Origin: Candidatus Aalborgicola bjergmarkensis
GTDB taxonomy: Bacteria > Pseudomonadota > Gammaproteobacteria > Burkholderiales > Burkholderiaceae_C
DNA: 64,000 nucleotides
Reading direction: 5' to 3'
Assembly: GCA_016708725.1 (NCBI GenBank)
Contig: JADJFE010000008.1
Coordinates: 1 to 64,000, forward strand
Each line of letters begins with the position of its first letter. Position 1 is the first letter of the stretch. The position numbers were made by a program, and so were the translations under genes. This document shows, one piece after another, positions 37,159 through 46,155 of this stretch. The notes beneath the pieces are model-generated. The model did no database searches and was not told where the DNA came from. It saw only the letters and a list, made by a program, of their open reading frames with translations.

Positions 37159-39387
37159 TTGACAGTCCCGCAGGTTCCGACTCTCACCGTGCCGCAGTCA
37201 TCTACACCTCGCAAGCGCAAGTCGCCACACAGCCCGGACAAGGCCGTGAAGTTGCGCGCGCAGCATTCTCCTGATCTGCATATTTCGGTGCATGAGATTC
37301 CACAGGAGGCCGGACGCAGCAAAGTGGACGAGGCGCCCAATGATTCGGCCGGATCTTCTGCACTGGAGTCGGTACGAACCGGTGGTTTGCGCTTGTTCCG
37401 TGGAGCCAAGGATTTCGCCAAACAGGCAGCCCAGTTGCCAGGGTCAACTGCCAAGGTGGCTAAGGCCTTTGTTCCCTTGACCAAGCTGCTCGGTGGCGAA
37501 TCCCATGTCCGGCCCGAGGAGTTCACACGCGAGTTGGACCGCGTTTTTGATGCCTTGTACCAACACCCGCTGACTGAGCAGACACGCCGCGTTACCGCCT
37601 ACTTGCGCTCACGCAATGTATTACCCAACGAAGGCACGACCGAAAGCCTGATCCGTTACGTCGTCAATGAATCGGTGGCGCGTTCGCCGATTCCCGTGCC
37701 CCAGCAAATTGTTGATGAGTTCTGGACCTTTTTCCATGAATTGATGGCCGACCCGGAGTTGCGCGGACTGGCGGATCTGGGACTGGACATCACGCGATTG
37801 GTTCTCAAAACCTATGAACCACTGTTGGTCGAGGTTATCAACGAGCTCAAGGATATTTATTATTCCAACCAGAACCGCATGGATGCGCTGCTGCGTCGGG
37901 TGCAGGTGGTACGCAGTGATTTGCGCATCATTCGCCGTCAGATCAAAGCGCTGCGGTATATCCGGCCTTTCTTTCAGGCGGACCCCAGGGACTTTCGCGC
38001 CCAGGCCCAGATTGTGGCCAAAATGGTGCGTGAATTTGGCCCTTTCTTCATCAAAATGGCGCAGGTGGCCGCCGCCACAGCTGACTTTCTCCCTGAAGAA
38101 ATCGCCCGCGAGCTGGCAGTGTTTCAAGAAGATGTGCCCCCTATGTCTGCGCAGGAAGCACGCGATGCCCTGATCGACAGCTTTGGCCGCCCACCCGAGG
38201 AAATCTATTTTGGTTTTGACGCCCATCGGCCATTGAAATCCGGCTCCATCGGATCGGTGTATCTGGCCAAGAAACCGATCATGATCAAGAACGTGGAACA
38301 CCTGGTGCCGGTAGTCATCAAGATCGGACGCCACAACCTGGATCGGGAATTCCTGATGGGTAAAACGTCGATTGGTTTGATGCTGGTATCAAGTCAATAC
38401 TGGGCGCCCCACAGCAAACTCACACCCTTTCTGAAAGCCATGACCGAACAAATTGACGGCTTCGTCGAGGGTTTTCGCAGTGAGTTGCAATTTGAACGGG
38501 AGGCTGAAATTCAGGCCAGTTTTGCACGCCGTTCCAAAAGCAGCCTGATCTGGTGTGTGCCCGAGGTTTACCGGGCTACCGAGCGTGTGATTGAAATGGA
38601 ATACGTCGAAGGTGCGGTCAATATCGCGCGCGCTGCCCGGCACTTCAAGCCGACAGACCCACAACGTTACCGGCGCGATCTTGCCAAAAAATTCCTGTTC
38701 GCCATCCTGACACAAATTTTTATTTACCAGGAGGTGCATGGTGACTTGCATCCGGGCAATGTGATGGTGGACAAGCTAGGACGCTTGCACCTCATCGACT
38801 GGGGCAATACCGTGCAATTGGAAGGCAAGGTACTACCTGTATTGCAGTACATCAAAGGCGCCCTGGTTGCCAACCCCGATATGCTGACCGACTCGCTCAT
38901 TGCCATTTGCACCGACCCTGAAGGCGCAACGGCACGGCGCATGGAAATCCGTGAGGCCCTGGTGCGTACCCTGGAAAAGAAAAACATCCAGCCCCTGTCC
39001 TACGATTTTGCCTGGATGTTGTATCGCGAAGGTGTAAACGGTTGGTTGGTGCGCACCAATACCCTGATGCACCTGATGTCCAATACGCAACAATTGGGTT
39101 TGGTCGTACGCGGTGAGTATCTGCATTTGTCACGCTCCCTGGTAGCCATGATTGCCACCCTGGGAAGCCTGTACGACGGCATTGCGCCGTGGCGTGTACT
39201 AACGGACGTTTTGCTCACCGTCAACACATTCCCTGCACGGTTGCTGCAGGACTTTCTGCGCAGTCGAAAAACCGGCATGGGTCCGGCAAGCGGCATACGG
39301 CCACGACGCAACACGTTTACCATGCCAAACGCAGCCCCGCCTGGTACGACAACACCCGGCAAGAAAAATCGGCCTGCAGCACACTGA
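37159..39387 (+). CDS. ABC1/AarF/UbiB-type atypical kinase
   Basis: The long (742-residue) member of the UbiB/ADCK family has a basic, Ser/Pro-rich N-terminus (about 1-70) and a helical domain (about 100-260). The kinase-like core follows, with the family inhibitory motif (FIKMAQVAAATADFLPEE, KMAQ where KxGQ is usual), a SGSIGSVYLAK nucleotide loop, EVHGDLHPGNVMV (catalytic loop) and LIDWGNT (metal-binding, DWG for DFG). Family members affect ubiquinone synthesis or lipid metabolism, but the canonical UbiB is shorter with C-terminal membrane helices not evident here. Start is TTG 37159 or GTG 37189; no ATG fits. Confidence 0.85.
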   Translation: MTVPQVPTLTVPQSSTPRKRKSPHSPDKAVKLRAQHSPDLHISVHEIPQEAGRSKVDEAPNDSAGSSALESVRTGGLRLFRGAKDFAKQAAQLPGSTAKVAKAFVPLTKLLGGESHVRPEEFTRELDRVFDALYQHPLTEQTRRVTAYLRSRNVLPNEGTTESLIRYVVNESVARSPIPVPQQIVDEFWTFFHELMADPELRGLADLGLDITRLVLKTYEPLLVEVINELKDIYYSNQNRMDALLRRVQVVRSDLRIIRRQIKALRYIRPFFQADPRDFRAQAQIVAKMVREFGPFFIKMAQVAAATADFLPEEIARELAVFQEDVPPMSAQEARDALIDSFGRPPEEIYFGFDAHRPLKSGSIGSVYLAKKPIMIKNVEHLVPVVIKIGRHNLDREFLMGKTSIGLMLVSSQYWAPHSKLTPFLKAMTEQIDGFVEGFRSELQFEREAEIQASFARRSKSSLIWCVPEVYRATERVIEMEYVEGAVNIARAARHFKPTDPQRYRRDLAKKFLFAILTQIFIYQEVHGDLHPGNVMVDKLGRLHLIDWGNTVQLEGKVLPVLQYIKGALVANPDMLTDSLIAICTDPEGATARRMEIREALVRTLEKKNIQPLSYDFAWMLYREGVNGWLVRTNTLMHLMSNTQQLGLVVRGEYLHLSRSLVAMIATLGSLYDGIAPWRVLTDVLLTVNTFPARLLQDFLRSRKTGMGPASGIRPRRNTFTMPNAAPPGTTTPGKKNRPAAH

Positions 39388-39520
39388 GGCAGCCTGGTAG
39401 CGATCCAGGAGACTACTGTTTTGCCCCCCTGCCCCAGGGCATGGCCATGTCTGACCGCGCGATTGCGGGTGGAGGTTTTGACCTGCAAACTGTCCGTAAG
39501 TGTCAGTGCTTGTGCTTTTC

Positions 39521-40001
39521 GGCTTCCCACTTAGGGCGGGACAGGTAAGGCATGGTCATTTCCGTGCAGGCTGGATGTGATTCCTGTGAATGAGCGCATT
39601 CGTCTGCGGCGCTGTCTATGCAAAAAACATAGCTACTCCCGCTTGGTACATAAGGCGTACAGCCAGATTTGCCTTGAATTTTACCCTTCAAAACGGGTCA
39701 AGGCGATGCCAGAAACCACCATGAGGCATCAAAACGGGCCGTTGTCGGGTGTTTTTGCATGGCAAATCGGGCTGTAAGCCTTATAGTATAAGCGGTAACA
39801 GCTATTGTATCAGGAGCAATTTAGCCTTGGCTGGGAGTATCCCGGAGCCTGTCACAAATCCACCCGGAAATCGACACTGGTATGGTTTTTGGCGCTGTCA
39901 ACACCCAAGTGCGCCGTTTTCTTCTGCTGGTTTTGCCCGACCAGTTTGCCATCGAGCGCCGGAAGGCGCCAAACGTGCTGTCCCGCTTTAAGTGGGAAGC
40001 C
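39521..40001. mobile_element. Dispersed MITE-like element, copy 3 (481 bp)
   Basis: It starts GGCTTCCCACTTAGGGCGGG and ends CGCTTTAAGTGGGAAGCC, the outer inverted repeats seen at 8597-9109, with the inner palindromic core at 39631-39803. The 8-base flanks TGCTTTTC and TGGCATTC match at only five positions, so a target duplication is doubtful; it may have decayed. Orientation is opposite to copy 1. It occupies most of the 635-bp gene-free stretch 39388-40022 between the ABC1 kinase and the nitroreductase; I see no gene there. Confidence 0.8.
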
Positions 40002-40022
40002 TGGCATTCCTGTCGCAGCCAA

Positions 40023-40649
40023 TCAACCTTCGTCGGTTGAAGGCCCCGCCACAGACAAATCGCTGACATACTCCGCCGGAACGGGACGCACGCGCTTCCT
40101 CCTGGCGGCTTGCAGCACGGTTCCGATGCTGATGAAGCACAGGGCATGTTCACTCGATTGCAATTGAAACAAGGTGCGCAAGGCCTGCTCGTGCAGCGCC
40201 TTGCCACTGGTCAGTGCGGAGCCGAAACCCAGTGCGGTGGCCATCAGCAGCATGTTTTGCACGGCACAGCCAGCGGAAATAATGCGCTCCGGCAGATCAA
40301 TGGCCGCATCGCCACGCGCTGCATCGACCACGAGCAGCAGCAATAGCGGCGCACGTTGCGCTTTTTCCTGCGCCTGCGCCACTTGCTCGGCGGTGGCCTG
40401 CGGGTCACGCTCCAGCAGCGCAGCAGCAAAAGCCTCGCCCAGCGCAGTCCGTGCGTGCGACCCTATCCGCACAAAACGCCAGGGTAAAAGCTGGCCGTGA
40501 TCCGGCGCCGAAGCGGCGGCTTCCAGTATGCGCTGCAATTGTTCGGCATCGGGACCGGGCGGGTACATGCGTTTGGGCAAGGTGGTGCGGCGTGCTTGCA
40601 TCAGGTCCGCAAGCGCAGTGGCAGTAGTGTCAGAAGAGGGTTGCGTCAT
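40023..40649 (-). CDS. Nitroreductase-family flavoprotein
   Basis: The 208-residue protein has the FMN-binding nitroreductase fold: an N-terminal RRTTLPKRMYP Arg-rich FMN site, ILEAAASAPDHGQLLPWRFVRI (about 45-65), and a C-terminal SIGTV segment. It resembles the small YdjA-like subgroup, NAD(P)H-dependent oxidoreductases of uncertain substrate. It lies 9 bases downstream of nnrS on the same strand and is probably co-transcribed. Confidence 0.88.
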   Translation of the reverse strand: MTQPSSDTTATALADLMQARRTTLPKRMYPPGPDAEQLQRILEAAASAPDHGQLLPWRFVRIGSHARTALGEAFAAALLERDPQATAEQVAQAQEKAQRAPLLLLLVVDAARGDAAIDLPERIISAGCAVQNMLLMATALGFGSALTSGKALHEQALRTLFQLQSSEHALCFISIGTVLQAARRKRVRPVPAEYVSDLSVAGPSTDEG

Positions 40650-40658
40650 GACTTTCCC

Positions 40659-42029
40659 TTAGCCGGCACGCCCGTCGGCGCGCACGCGGCCATACCAGCC
40701 GCACAGGCGCAGACCCCACACCAGCATGATGCCGCACCACAGCAAGGCCGTGGGCAACAGCACATGGCTAGCCAGTGCATGGCTGGCTGCGGCTGCGATG
40801 CGCAGCAGCGCTGTCAACTGCAACAGCCAGAACAGTGCCCACACCACGTTGTCCGCCACCAGAGCGCGCCCGCTGTGCCCACACGACACGCGCGTCACCA
40901 TGGCCAGCATCAACGACGCCAGACAACCGATGGTCAGGGCATGCAGCGCACCCAGGCTCAGTACCGCACTGCCTTGCAGCCAGCCCAGCAACTGCGCAGC
41001 CCCACCCAGAACCAGGGACAAGCCCAGCCATACAAAACCAATGTGCAACATGGCCAGCAAGCGGTTTTTCAGGCTTTGCACCAAGCCCCACACCACGGCC
41101 AGCCACAGCAAAACGCCGCCTGCCGCCAACTCAAAAACAGCGCGCACCAACGTCCAGGCTGAACTTGGCGCCCCCTGAAACTCCACCCAGACAGCCAACG
41201 TTTCCACCGCTGCGGCCGCCAGCATCAAGCCCAGAACCCAGAATGGCCGCCAGGCGGCGATAAAGGGCATGGCGCTGGAGGTGAAAAAGGGAATCATGCG
41301 GTGCGCCACCGTAACGTATACCACCAGCACAAAGCCCCACAAACCACTCAAAACCCAGGCCAGCGCCATATCCCACGCGCCCAGCGCCAGACCCACCGCC
41401 AAGGCTCCCAGGCAAAGACAGCCCACCGCACACGCAACGCCCACCGTACGGGCATGCAACTGGTCCGGTATCTGGCTGTGATCAATCAAACGCCAGAACA
41501 GCCAGGTCATGCGCGACAAACCGCTCCAGGCAAGCACCAACGCCACCAATCCAGCCATCACATGCCACTGTGCCGCCCCCAGCCATAACAACCAACCCAG
41601 AGCCTGCAACAGCAAGGGCAGCAGCAGCACGCGCGCGGCATACGGTTCCACGTCCAGCCATTTGGGACCGGCGGTAAATAAAAAACCGGAGAAAAACAAG
41701 GGGATGAAACCAAACACCATCACCGCCGCGTGCACCAGGGTGGGCGAGAGCGCATATGGCAAGCCGAGCAAGCCCGAAGAGCGATCCAGTTGCACCAGCG
41801 CCCACCACATACCCGAAGCCAACAAAACCAGCAAAGCCAGAAAGAAACCCAGCCGGTGCGGCGCCAGCAGCAGGTAACGCGCACGCCAGCGGGGGTCAAG
41901 CGTGGCCAGTACCTGCGCCGACGGCTTGCCTTGCACCGGGGCCGAGCGCACCGGAATAATGACCGGACGTGCATGGGGATTCGATGTGCCGGTATTGGGG
42001 GTACTGGGCGTATTGGGCGTGGATGGCAT
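40659..42029 (-). CDS. nnrS: NnrS family haem/copper membrane protein
   Basis: The 456-residue protein has about twelve transmembrane helices (from residue 50 on) and conserved His and Met residues in the helices. Family signatures include HRLGFFLALLVLLASGMWW near the N-terminus and LHALTIGCLASLMLAMVTRVSCGHSGR near the C-terminus. NnrS binds haem and copper and protects against nitrosative stress in denitrifiers. A Pro/Thr-rich N-terminal tail (PSTPNTPSTPNTG) is unusual. The ATG at 42029 is preferred to a TTG at 42101. No nitrite or NO reductase gene is adjacent. Confidence 0.9.
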   Translation of the reverse strand: MPSTPNTPSTPNTGTSNPHARPVIIPVRSAPVQGKPSAQVLATLDPRWRARYLLLAPHRLGFFLALLVLLASGMWWALVQLDRSSGLLGLPYALSPTLVHAAVMVFGFIPLFFSGFLFTAGPKWLDVEPYAARVLLLPLLLQALGWLLWLGAAQWHVMAGLVALVLAWSGLSRMTWLFWRLIDHSQIPDQLHARTVGVACAVGCLCLGALAVGLALGAWDMALAWVLSGLWGFVLVVYVTVAHRMIPFFTSSAMPFIAAWRPFWVLGLMLAAAAVETLAVWVEFQGAPSSAWTLVRAVFELAAGGVLLWLAVVWGLVQSLKNRLLAMLHIGFVWLGLSLVLGGAAQLLGWLQGSAVLSLGALHALTIGCLASLMLAMVTRVSCGHSGRALVADNVVWALFWLLQLTALLRIAAAASHALASHVLLPTALLWCGIMLVWGLRLCGWYGRVRADGRAG

Positions 42030-42142
42030 GGCGGTGTTACCTTCGGTGGCGTGCTGGGTATGCGAGATACGCACGGGCCGTGATTTTCCACGCAAACGCA
42101 AAAACCAATATGAGCCTTAGCTTATTTCACCCCGGTAGCTGC

Positions 42143-42355
42143 TCAAACTACCGTGACCATCGCAGTCACTGTCCATGAAAAGCTATTCAAAGCTATACAT
42201 GATTTATCCGCACTTGGTTGACGTGCTTGCGCACCCAACTCAAGCCTATTGACGCTCAGTTGCGCCGGAGAACGTGCCAGCAGGACTCGACGTACTTCCT
42301 TGTAGGGAGTGAAGCGAGAAATCTCGTTGTCGCCTAGTCTTGCCAACACGTTCAA
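42143..42355 (-). pseudogene. tnpB: C-terminal remnant of IS607-type tnpB
   Basis: Reading left of the 172-residue frame, the minus strand encodes NAALNVLARLGDNE, the end of the TnpB zinc-finger/RuvC-III region where NAA-N(I/V)L follows the last catalytic Asp, then about 55 residues of a family-typical tail (RFTPYKEVRRVLL). The preceding Asp codon and Cys pairs are missing: the sequence jumps directly from the N-terminal part. The 3' end of tnpB in such elements normally also encodes the guide (omega) RNA, which might persist here. Confidence 0.6.
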
Positions 42356-42870
42356 AGCAGCGTTATATCGTTGCCGTACTTCTTGGCGATACGGGCTGTG
42401 ATAGCCAACTGACCATCAACCACTTTCGATGATTGCTTGTCAGAGCGGACGATGAACTGGTTGGCAACCGTTGACCTTCCATGCCGGAAATGCTTGCGCA
42501 TCTGACGGTGTAGAAAGTTGTCCGTTTGCCATTTATCCTCGCGCAGCAGGGTGTAGAGCCGCTTCTGTTCGGCTTTGTCTTTGGTTCGTGCGTGGATAGC
42601 CTGACGAACCAAAGACCTAGCCGCTGCTTTGTACGTCAGAATATCGTTAATGATGTCCTTGGTAGTTTCGTTGCGGATGGTTCCATCAACCGGCAAGCCG
42701 GTGTAGTATTCCCCCGCTGCGATTTCAACGCGTATATCCTGATTGCTTTTACCGACATTCTTGAGCGCACCATAGCGCCGCCAAATATCCGCCCGGACAA
42801 AGCCCAAGGTATTGCAAATGGCTGCAAGGCCTTTCGGTACATCCGCTTGAAGAATGCGCGTGACGTTCAT
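42352..42870 (-). pseudogene. tnpB: N-terminal part of IS607-type tnpB, internally deleted
   Basis: The 172 residues resemble the N-terminal half of TnpB proteins of the IS607 type (segments such as ICNTLGFVRADIWRRYGAL and LHRQMRKHFRHGRSTVANQF, the guide-RNA-binding half). The reading frame ends in GNDITLL-stop exactly where another frame resumes the TnpB C-terminus, so an internal deletion removed the RuvC catalytic motifs and the zinc finger and shifted frame. TnpB is the RNA-guided nuclease that helps such elements persist; this copy cannot cut. It overlaps tnpA by four bases (ATGA), as in intact IS607 elements. Confidence 0.72.
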
Positions 42871-43493
42871 TGCAGCTCCTCTTGGGTATGCCCCAGCTTA
42901 TATTGGGGGAAATCCTCTTTGATGACCTTGTGATACTTTCGCATTCCGTACAGTCGGCAGCTAAAGGTGTGAACGATAGCCATCAGGTCTTCTACCATTT
43001 CCTGCTGCGGTGACAGTGATTCCTGATTAGCCACAACAATCTCGCAGCCGTTTTCAGCAGCAATGTGGCTGAACAAATCAAACCCGAATCGCATCAAACG
43101 ATCCTTGTGGGCGACTATCAATTTCACAATCTCGCCACGTTGGATACGGTCAATAATGGATAAGAAACGCTTGCGTTTGAAATTCATCCCGCCGCCAATC
43201 TCTTGCACCCACTCATCAACCGGAATCGCACCTGCCAAGCAATAGGCTTGCATCGCCGCTATTTGTGAGGCTAGATCATCTTTCTGTCCGGCACTACTGA
43301 CACGGCAATAGACCACAATGCTTTTCTTATCTGGCGCACCGCCCAACAATAAACGCACGTCCGATTCATCGAAATACCGATGACCCGACGGCAGGCGCTT
43401 CGCTATCAGCTTGCCCTCACGCTCCCAACGACGAATCGTTTGAACCGAGCGGCCAACTCTTGCGGCAAATTCATTGATGCGATAATTACTCAT
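42867..43493 (-). CDS. tnpA: IS607-family serine recombinase transposase
   Basis: The 208-residue protein has an N-terminal MerR-like helix-turn-helix (INEFAARVGRSVQTIRRWEREGKL) and then a small serine-recombinase domain. The nucleophile Ser lies in VVYCRVSSAGQKDDLASQ (about residue 66), with the Arg-rich KDRLMRFG motif near residue 130. This is the TnpA of IS607 elements, which move through a circular intermediate and insert next to GG with no terminal repeats or target duplication. All catalytic motifs look intact. A perfect 9-bp inverted repeat overlaps its start codon (43483-43505). Confidence 0.92.
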   Translation of the reverse strand: MSNYRINEFAARVGRSVQTIRRWEREGKLIAKRLPSGHRYFDESDVRLLLGGAPDKKSIVVYCRVSSAGQKDDLASQIAAMQAYCLAGAIPVDEWVQEIGGGMNFKRKRFLSIIDRIQRGEIVKLIVAHKDRLMRFGFDLFSHIAAENGCEIVVANQESLSPQQEMVEDLMAIVHTFSCRLYGMRKYHKVIKEDFPQYKLGHTQEELQ

Positions 43494-43505
43494 TACGAGT
43501 AATTA
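43483..43505. promoter_or_regulatory. Inverted repeat over the tnpA start codon
   Basis: TAATTACTC (43483-43491) and GAGTAATTA (43497-43505) are perfect 9-bp arms around a 5-base spacer, containing the tnpA ATG (43493-43491). In IS607 elements TnpA binds near its own end; this could be the binding site at the left end of the element and an autoregulatory operator. Confidence 0.45.
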
Positions 43506-43525
43506 TAGGCGGTTCTGAATAGAAT

Positions 43526-43858
43526 TCAAGTAACAGTTTTCAGCTCCTGGTGTTTGGCATGTAAACGCACAAACTCGTCACGCTCGAACGCGATGAAAGC
43601 GGCAATCATTGCGCGGTATGTGGCTTCCATCACCGCTTCGGGTGCGCCGTGTTCGCGTGCCTGGCTGCGTACCCGTGCGATGATGGCCTCGATGCGTGGC
43701 TGATCGACTATCTGCTCCACCTTGTCCTTGAGGCGTCCGGCCTGCTGTACGTAGCCGCTGCGCTCGGCCAGCAAGGCCACGATACGTGTATCGAGTGCGT
43801 CGATGTGCGTGCGCACCTCGGTCAGGCTGTTGCAATGGTGGATTTTGATGTCAGCCAT
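43526..43858 (-). CDS. Chorismate mutase (AroQ fold)
   Basis: The 110-residue all-helical protein has the AroQ-type pattern: RTHIDALDTRIVALLAERSGYVQQAGRLK (first helix with the substrate Arg residues), then PRIEAIIARVRSQA and a C-terminal helix. It converts chorismate to prephenate, though some members of this subgroup are isochorismate-pyruvate lyases (PchB-like). The ATG lies 5 bases after the trpE stop, so it is in the trpE transcript. The IS607 element begins just downstream of its stop. Confidence 0.88.
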   Translation of the reverse strand: MADIKIHHCNSLTEVRTHIDALDTRIVALLAERSGYVQQAGRLKDKVEQIVDQPRIEAIIARVRSQAREHGAPEAVMEATYRAMIAAFIAFERDEFVRLHAKHQELKTVT

Positions 43859-43863
43859 ATTGT

Positions 43864-45399
43864 TTACTCCAGCCCCTCTTCCACCAGCTCGGCGGCGCGC
43901 AGCAAGGCGCGCGCCTTGGCCTCGGTTTCTCTCCATTCCAGCTCGGGAACGCTGTCGGCCACCACACCGGCAGCAGCTTGCACGTAGAGCGTCTGGTTTT
44001 TGACAATGCCGGTGCGAATGGCAATGGCCACGTCCATGTCTCCGGCGTAACTCAGGTAGCCGCAGGCGCCACCATAGATACCGCGCTTGATGGGCTCAAG
44101 CTGGTCGATCAATTCCATGGCATGCACCTTGGGCGCGCCGGTGAGGGTGCCTGCCGGGAAGGTTGCCTTGAGCACGTCCATATTGCTCATATTGTCCAGG
44201 AGGATGCCTTCGACATTGCTGACGATGTGCATGACGTGGCTGTAGCGCTCCACGCAAAATGCATCGGACACCTTGACGCTGCCAATTTTGGCGATGCGGC
44301 CAATATCGTTGCGCGCCAGGTCGATCAACATGACGTGTTCGGCGCGCTCCTTGGGATCGGCCACCAGCTCCGCTTCGGCTGCCAGGTCCAGCTCTGGTGT
44401 GGCGCCGCGTGGACGTGTTCCCGCCAGGGGACGGATGGTGATTTTTTGCTCCGGGCTGTTGCCGTCGGTGCTGTTGACCTGCTCCTGGCGCACCAGGATT
44501 TCGGGTGAAGCGCCAATCACGTGAAAATCGCCGAAATGGTAGTAGTACATGTACGGACTGGGGTTGAGCGAGCGCAGTGCGCGGTACAGGGAGAGCGGGG
44601 ACTCGGTGTAACGCTTCTTGAGGCGCTGACCAACTTGCACCTGCATGAAGTCGCCCTGGGCAATCAACTCCTTGGCGCGCTCCACCGCTGCCAGATAGTC
44701 GGTCTTGGCAAAGTCGCGTTGCACCGGAAAATGGGGGCTTGGCTGGATGGGGGCTATCGCAATGGCTTGCGCCAGCTGCTCCCTGAGTTCTTGCAAACGC
44801 CGGGCGCCACGCGCGTAGGCTTGCTCCTGACCGGGGTCGGCATAAACGATCAGATACAGCTTGCCCGAGAGGTTGTCGATCACCGCCAGCTCTTCACACT
44901 GCAGTAGCATGATGTCGGGGCAGCCCAGTTCATCGGGTGGGCATGTGGCCTCCAGTTTCTTTTCGATATAGCGTACTGCGTCATAACCAAAATACCCGGC
45001 AAGCCCCCCGCAAAAACGTGGCAAACCGGGGCGCAATGCCACCTTGAAGCGCTGCTGGTATTGCGCAATGAAGTCCAGTGGATTGATGGAAGATGTTTCC
45101 ACGACCACGCCATCGCGGACCACTTCGGTGCGCGCTGCAGCGCCAAAACCGCTGGCGCGCACCAGTGTGCGTGCTGGCAGGCCAATAAAACTGTAGCGGC
45201 CAAAGCGCTCTCCGCCCACCACCGATTCGAGCAAAAAACTGTACGCCCCTGTGTCGGCATCCGTGGCTTGACCGGACGACCGCGCCAGCTTCAGGTAAAG
45301 CGACAAAGGCGTTTCCAGGTCGGCAAATGCCTGCTGCACCAAAGGGATACGATTGAAACCCTGCGCGCGCAGGGTATGGAATTCGGTCTCGGAAATCAC
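43864..45399 (-). CDS. trpE: Anthranilate synthase component I
   Basis: TrpE uses ammonia or glutamine-derived ammonia (with TrpG) to convert chorismate to anthranilate, the first step of tryptophan synthesis. The 511-residue protein has the N-terminal regulatory half with the feedback-inhibition LLES-type motif (FLLESVVGGERFGRYSF, about residue 52) and the chorismate-binding half with RPLAGTRPRGATPELD and EHVMLIDLARNDIGR. It starts at GTG 45399 with an AAAGG ribosome site. trpG is not adjacent; instead a chorismate mutase follows directly. Confidence 0.96.
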   Translation of the reverse strand: MISETEFHTLRAQGFNRIPLVQQAFADLETPLSLYLKLARSSGQATDADTGAYSFLLESVVGGERFGRYSFIGLPARTLVRASGFGAAARTEVVRDGVVVETSSINPLDFIAQYQQRFKVALRPGLPRFCGGLAGYFGYDAVRYIEKKLEATCPPDELGCPDIMLLQCEELAVIDNLSGKLYLIVYADPGQEQAYARGARRLQELREQLAQAIAIAPIQPSPHFPVQRDFAKTDYLAAVERAKELIAQGDFMQVQVGQRLKKRYTESPLSLYRALRSLNPSPYMYYYHFGDFHVIGASPEILVRQEQVNSTDGNSPEQKITIRPLAGTRPRGATPELDLAAEAELVADPKERAEHVMLIDLARNDIGRIAKIGSVKVSDAFCVERYSHVMHIVSNVEGILLDNMSNMDVLKATFPAGTLTGAPKVHAMELIDQLEPIKRGIYGGACGYLSYAGDMDVAIAIRTGIVKNQTLYVQAAAGVVADSVPELEWRETEAKARALLRAAELVEEGLE

Positions 45400-45548
45400 G
45401 GATCAATTACCTTTCATGGACGCCACACTGGCGCAAACCAGCAACATGCGCTGCTTTTGCTTGATTTTGAATGCGCCAAATGGGCACAATCGGTGCACAA
45501 TTAGTATATTCAACCTAATTTCCTCCTAATTACCACGACGGACTCACT

Positions 45549-46139
45549 ATGCGTTACTCAAAATCATTAGCCATTTTTGCCACGGCATTGCTTCTGGGCA
45601 CAGCTGCCGGTGCGGAACCCATCACCATTGCCGGGGTTAAGGTCGAAGACAGCGCCATGGTTGCTGGCGTCAAGTTGCAACTGAATGGAGCAGGTATCCG
45701 TTACAAAGGGCCATTCAAGGTCTATGTGTGTGACCTTTATACAACAAAGAAGGTATCCTCGCTTGACGAGCTGGTGGCAGCCCCCGGCCCCAAGCGTTTG
45801 ACCATGACGCTGCTGCGCGAGATTGAGGCCGGCCCGTTGGGTAAATTGCTCACCCGAGGCGTTGAGGATAACGTGCCCAGGTCCGAACTCTCTAAACTGG
45901 TGCCCGGCCTGATGCGCATGGGGGAGATATTCAATGAAAAGTCCAACAAGGTTTTGCTTCCCGGTGAAACCATTGTGATGGACTGGGTTCCGGGTACCGG
46001 CTTGACCATCACCGTCAAAGGCAAGCAGCAAGGCGAGCCGTTCAAGGATCCCGAATTTTTCAAAGGGATGATGTCGATCTGGCTGGGGCCGGTGCCGGCA
46101 GATTTCAAGCTCAAGGACGCACTATTGGGCAGCAAATAA
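45549..46139 (+). CDS. Periplasmic chalcone-isomerase-fold protein
   Basis: The 196-residue protein has a signal peptide (MRYSKSLAIFATALLLGTAAGA) and a chalcone-isomerase-like domain (PF16036 type): IRYKGPFKVYVCDLY, a helical centre, and VMDWVPGTGLTITVKG. Bacterial members are not flavonoid enzymes; they are thought to bind small hydrophobic ligands such as fatty acids. It is divergent from trpE, with 149 bases between the starts. The ribosome site is weak (GACGGA). Confidence 0.85.
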   Translation: MRYSKSLAIFATALLLGTAAGAEPITIAGVKVEDSAMVAGVKLQLNGAGIRYKGPFKVYVCDLYTTKKVSSLDELVAAPGPKRLTMTLLREIEAGPLGKLLTRGVEDNVPRSELSKLVPGLMRMGEIFNEKSNKVLLPGETIVMDWVPGTGLTITVKGKQQGEPFKDPEFFKGMMSIWLGPVPADFKLKDALLGSK

Positions 46140-46155
46140 CCCAAAAACGGTTCCC

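Noticed and set aside
39513..40009. Target duplication around element copy 3
   Set aside because: The flanking octamers agree at only five of eight positions, too weak to claim.
43483..43505. Terminal inverted repeat of the IS607 element
   Set aside because: IS607 elements have no terminal inverted repeats, and no matching copy is seen at the other end; better read as an operator or binding site.
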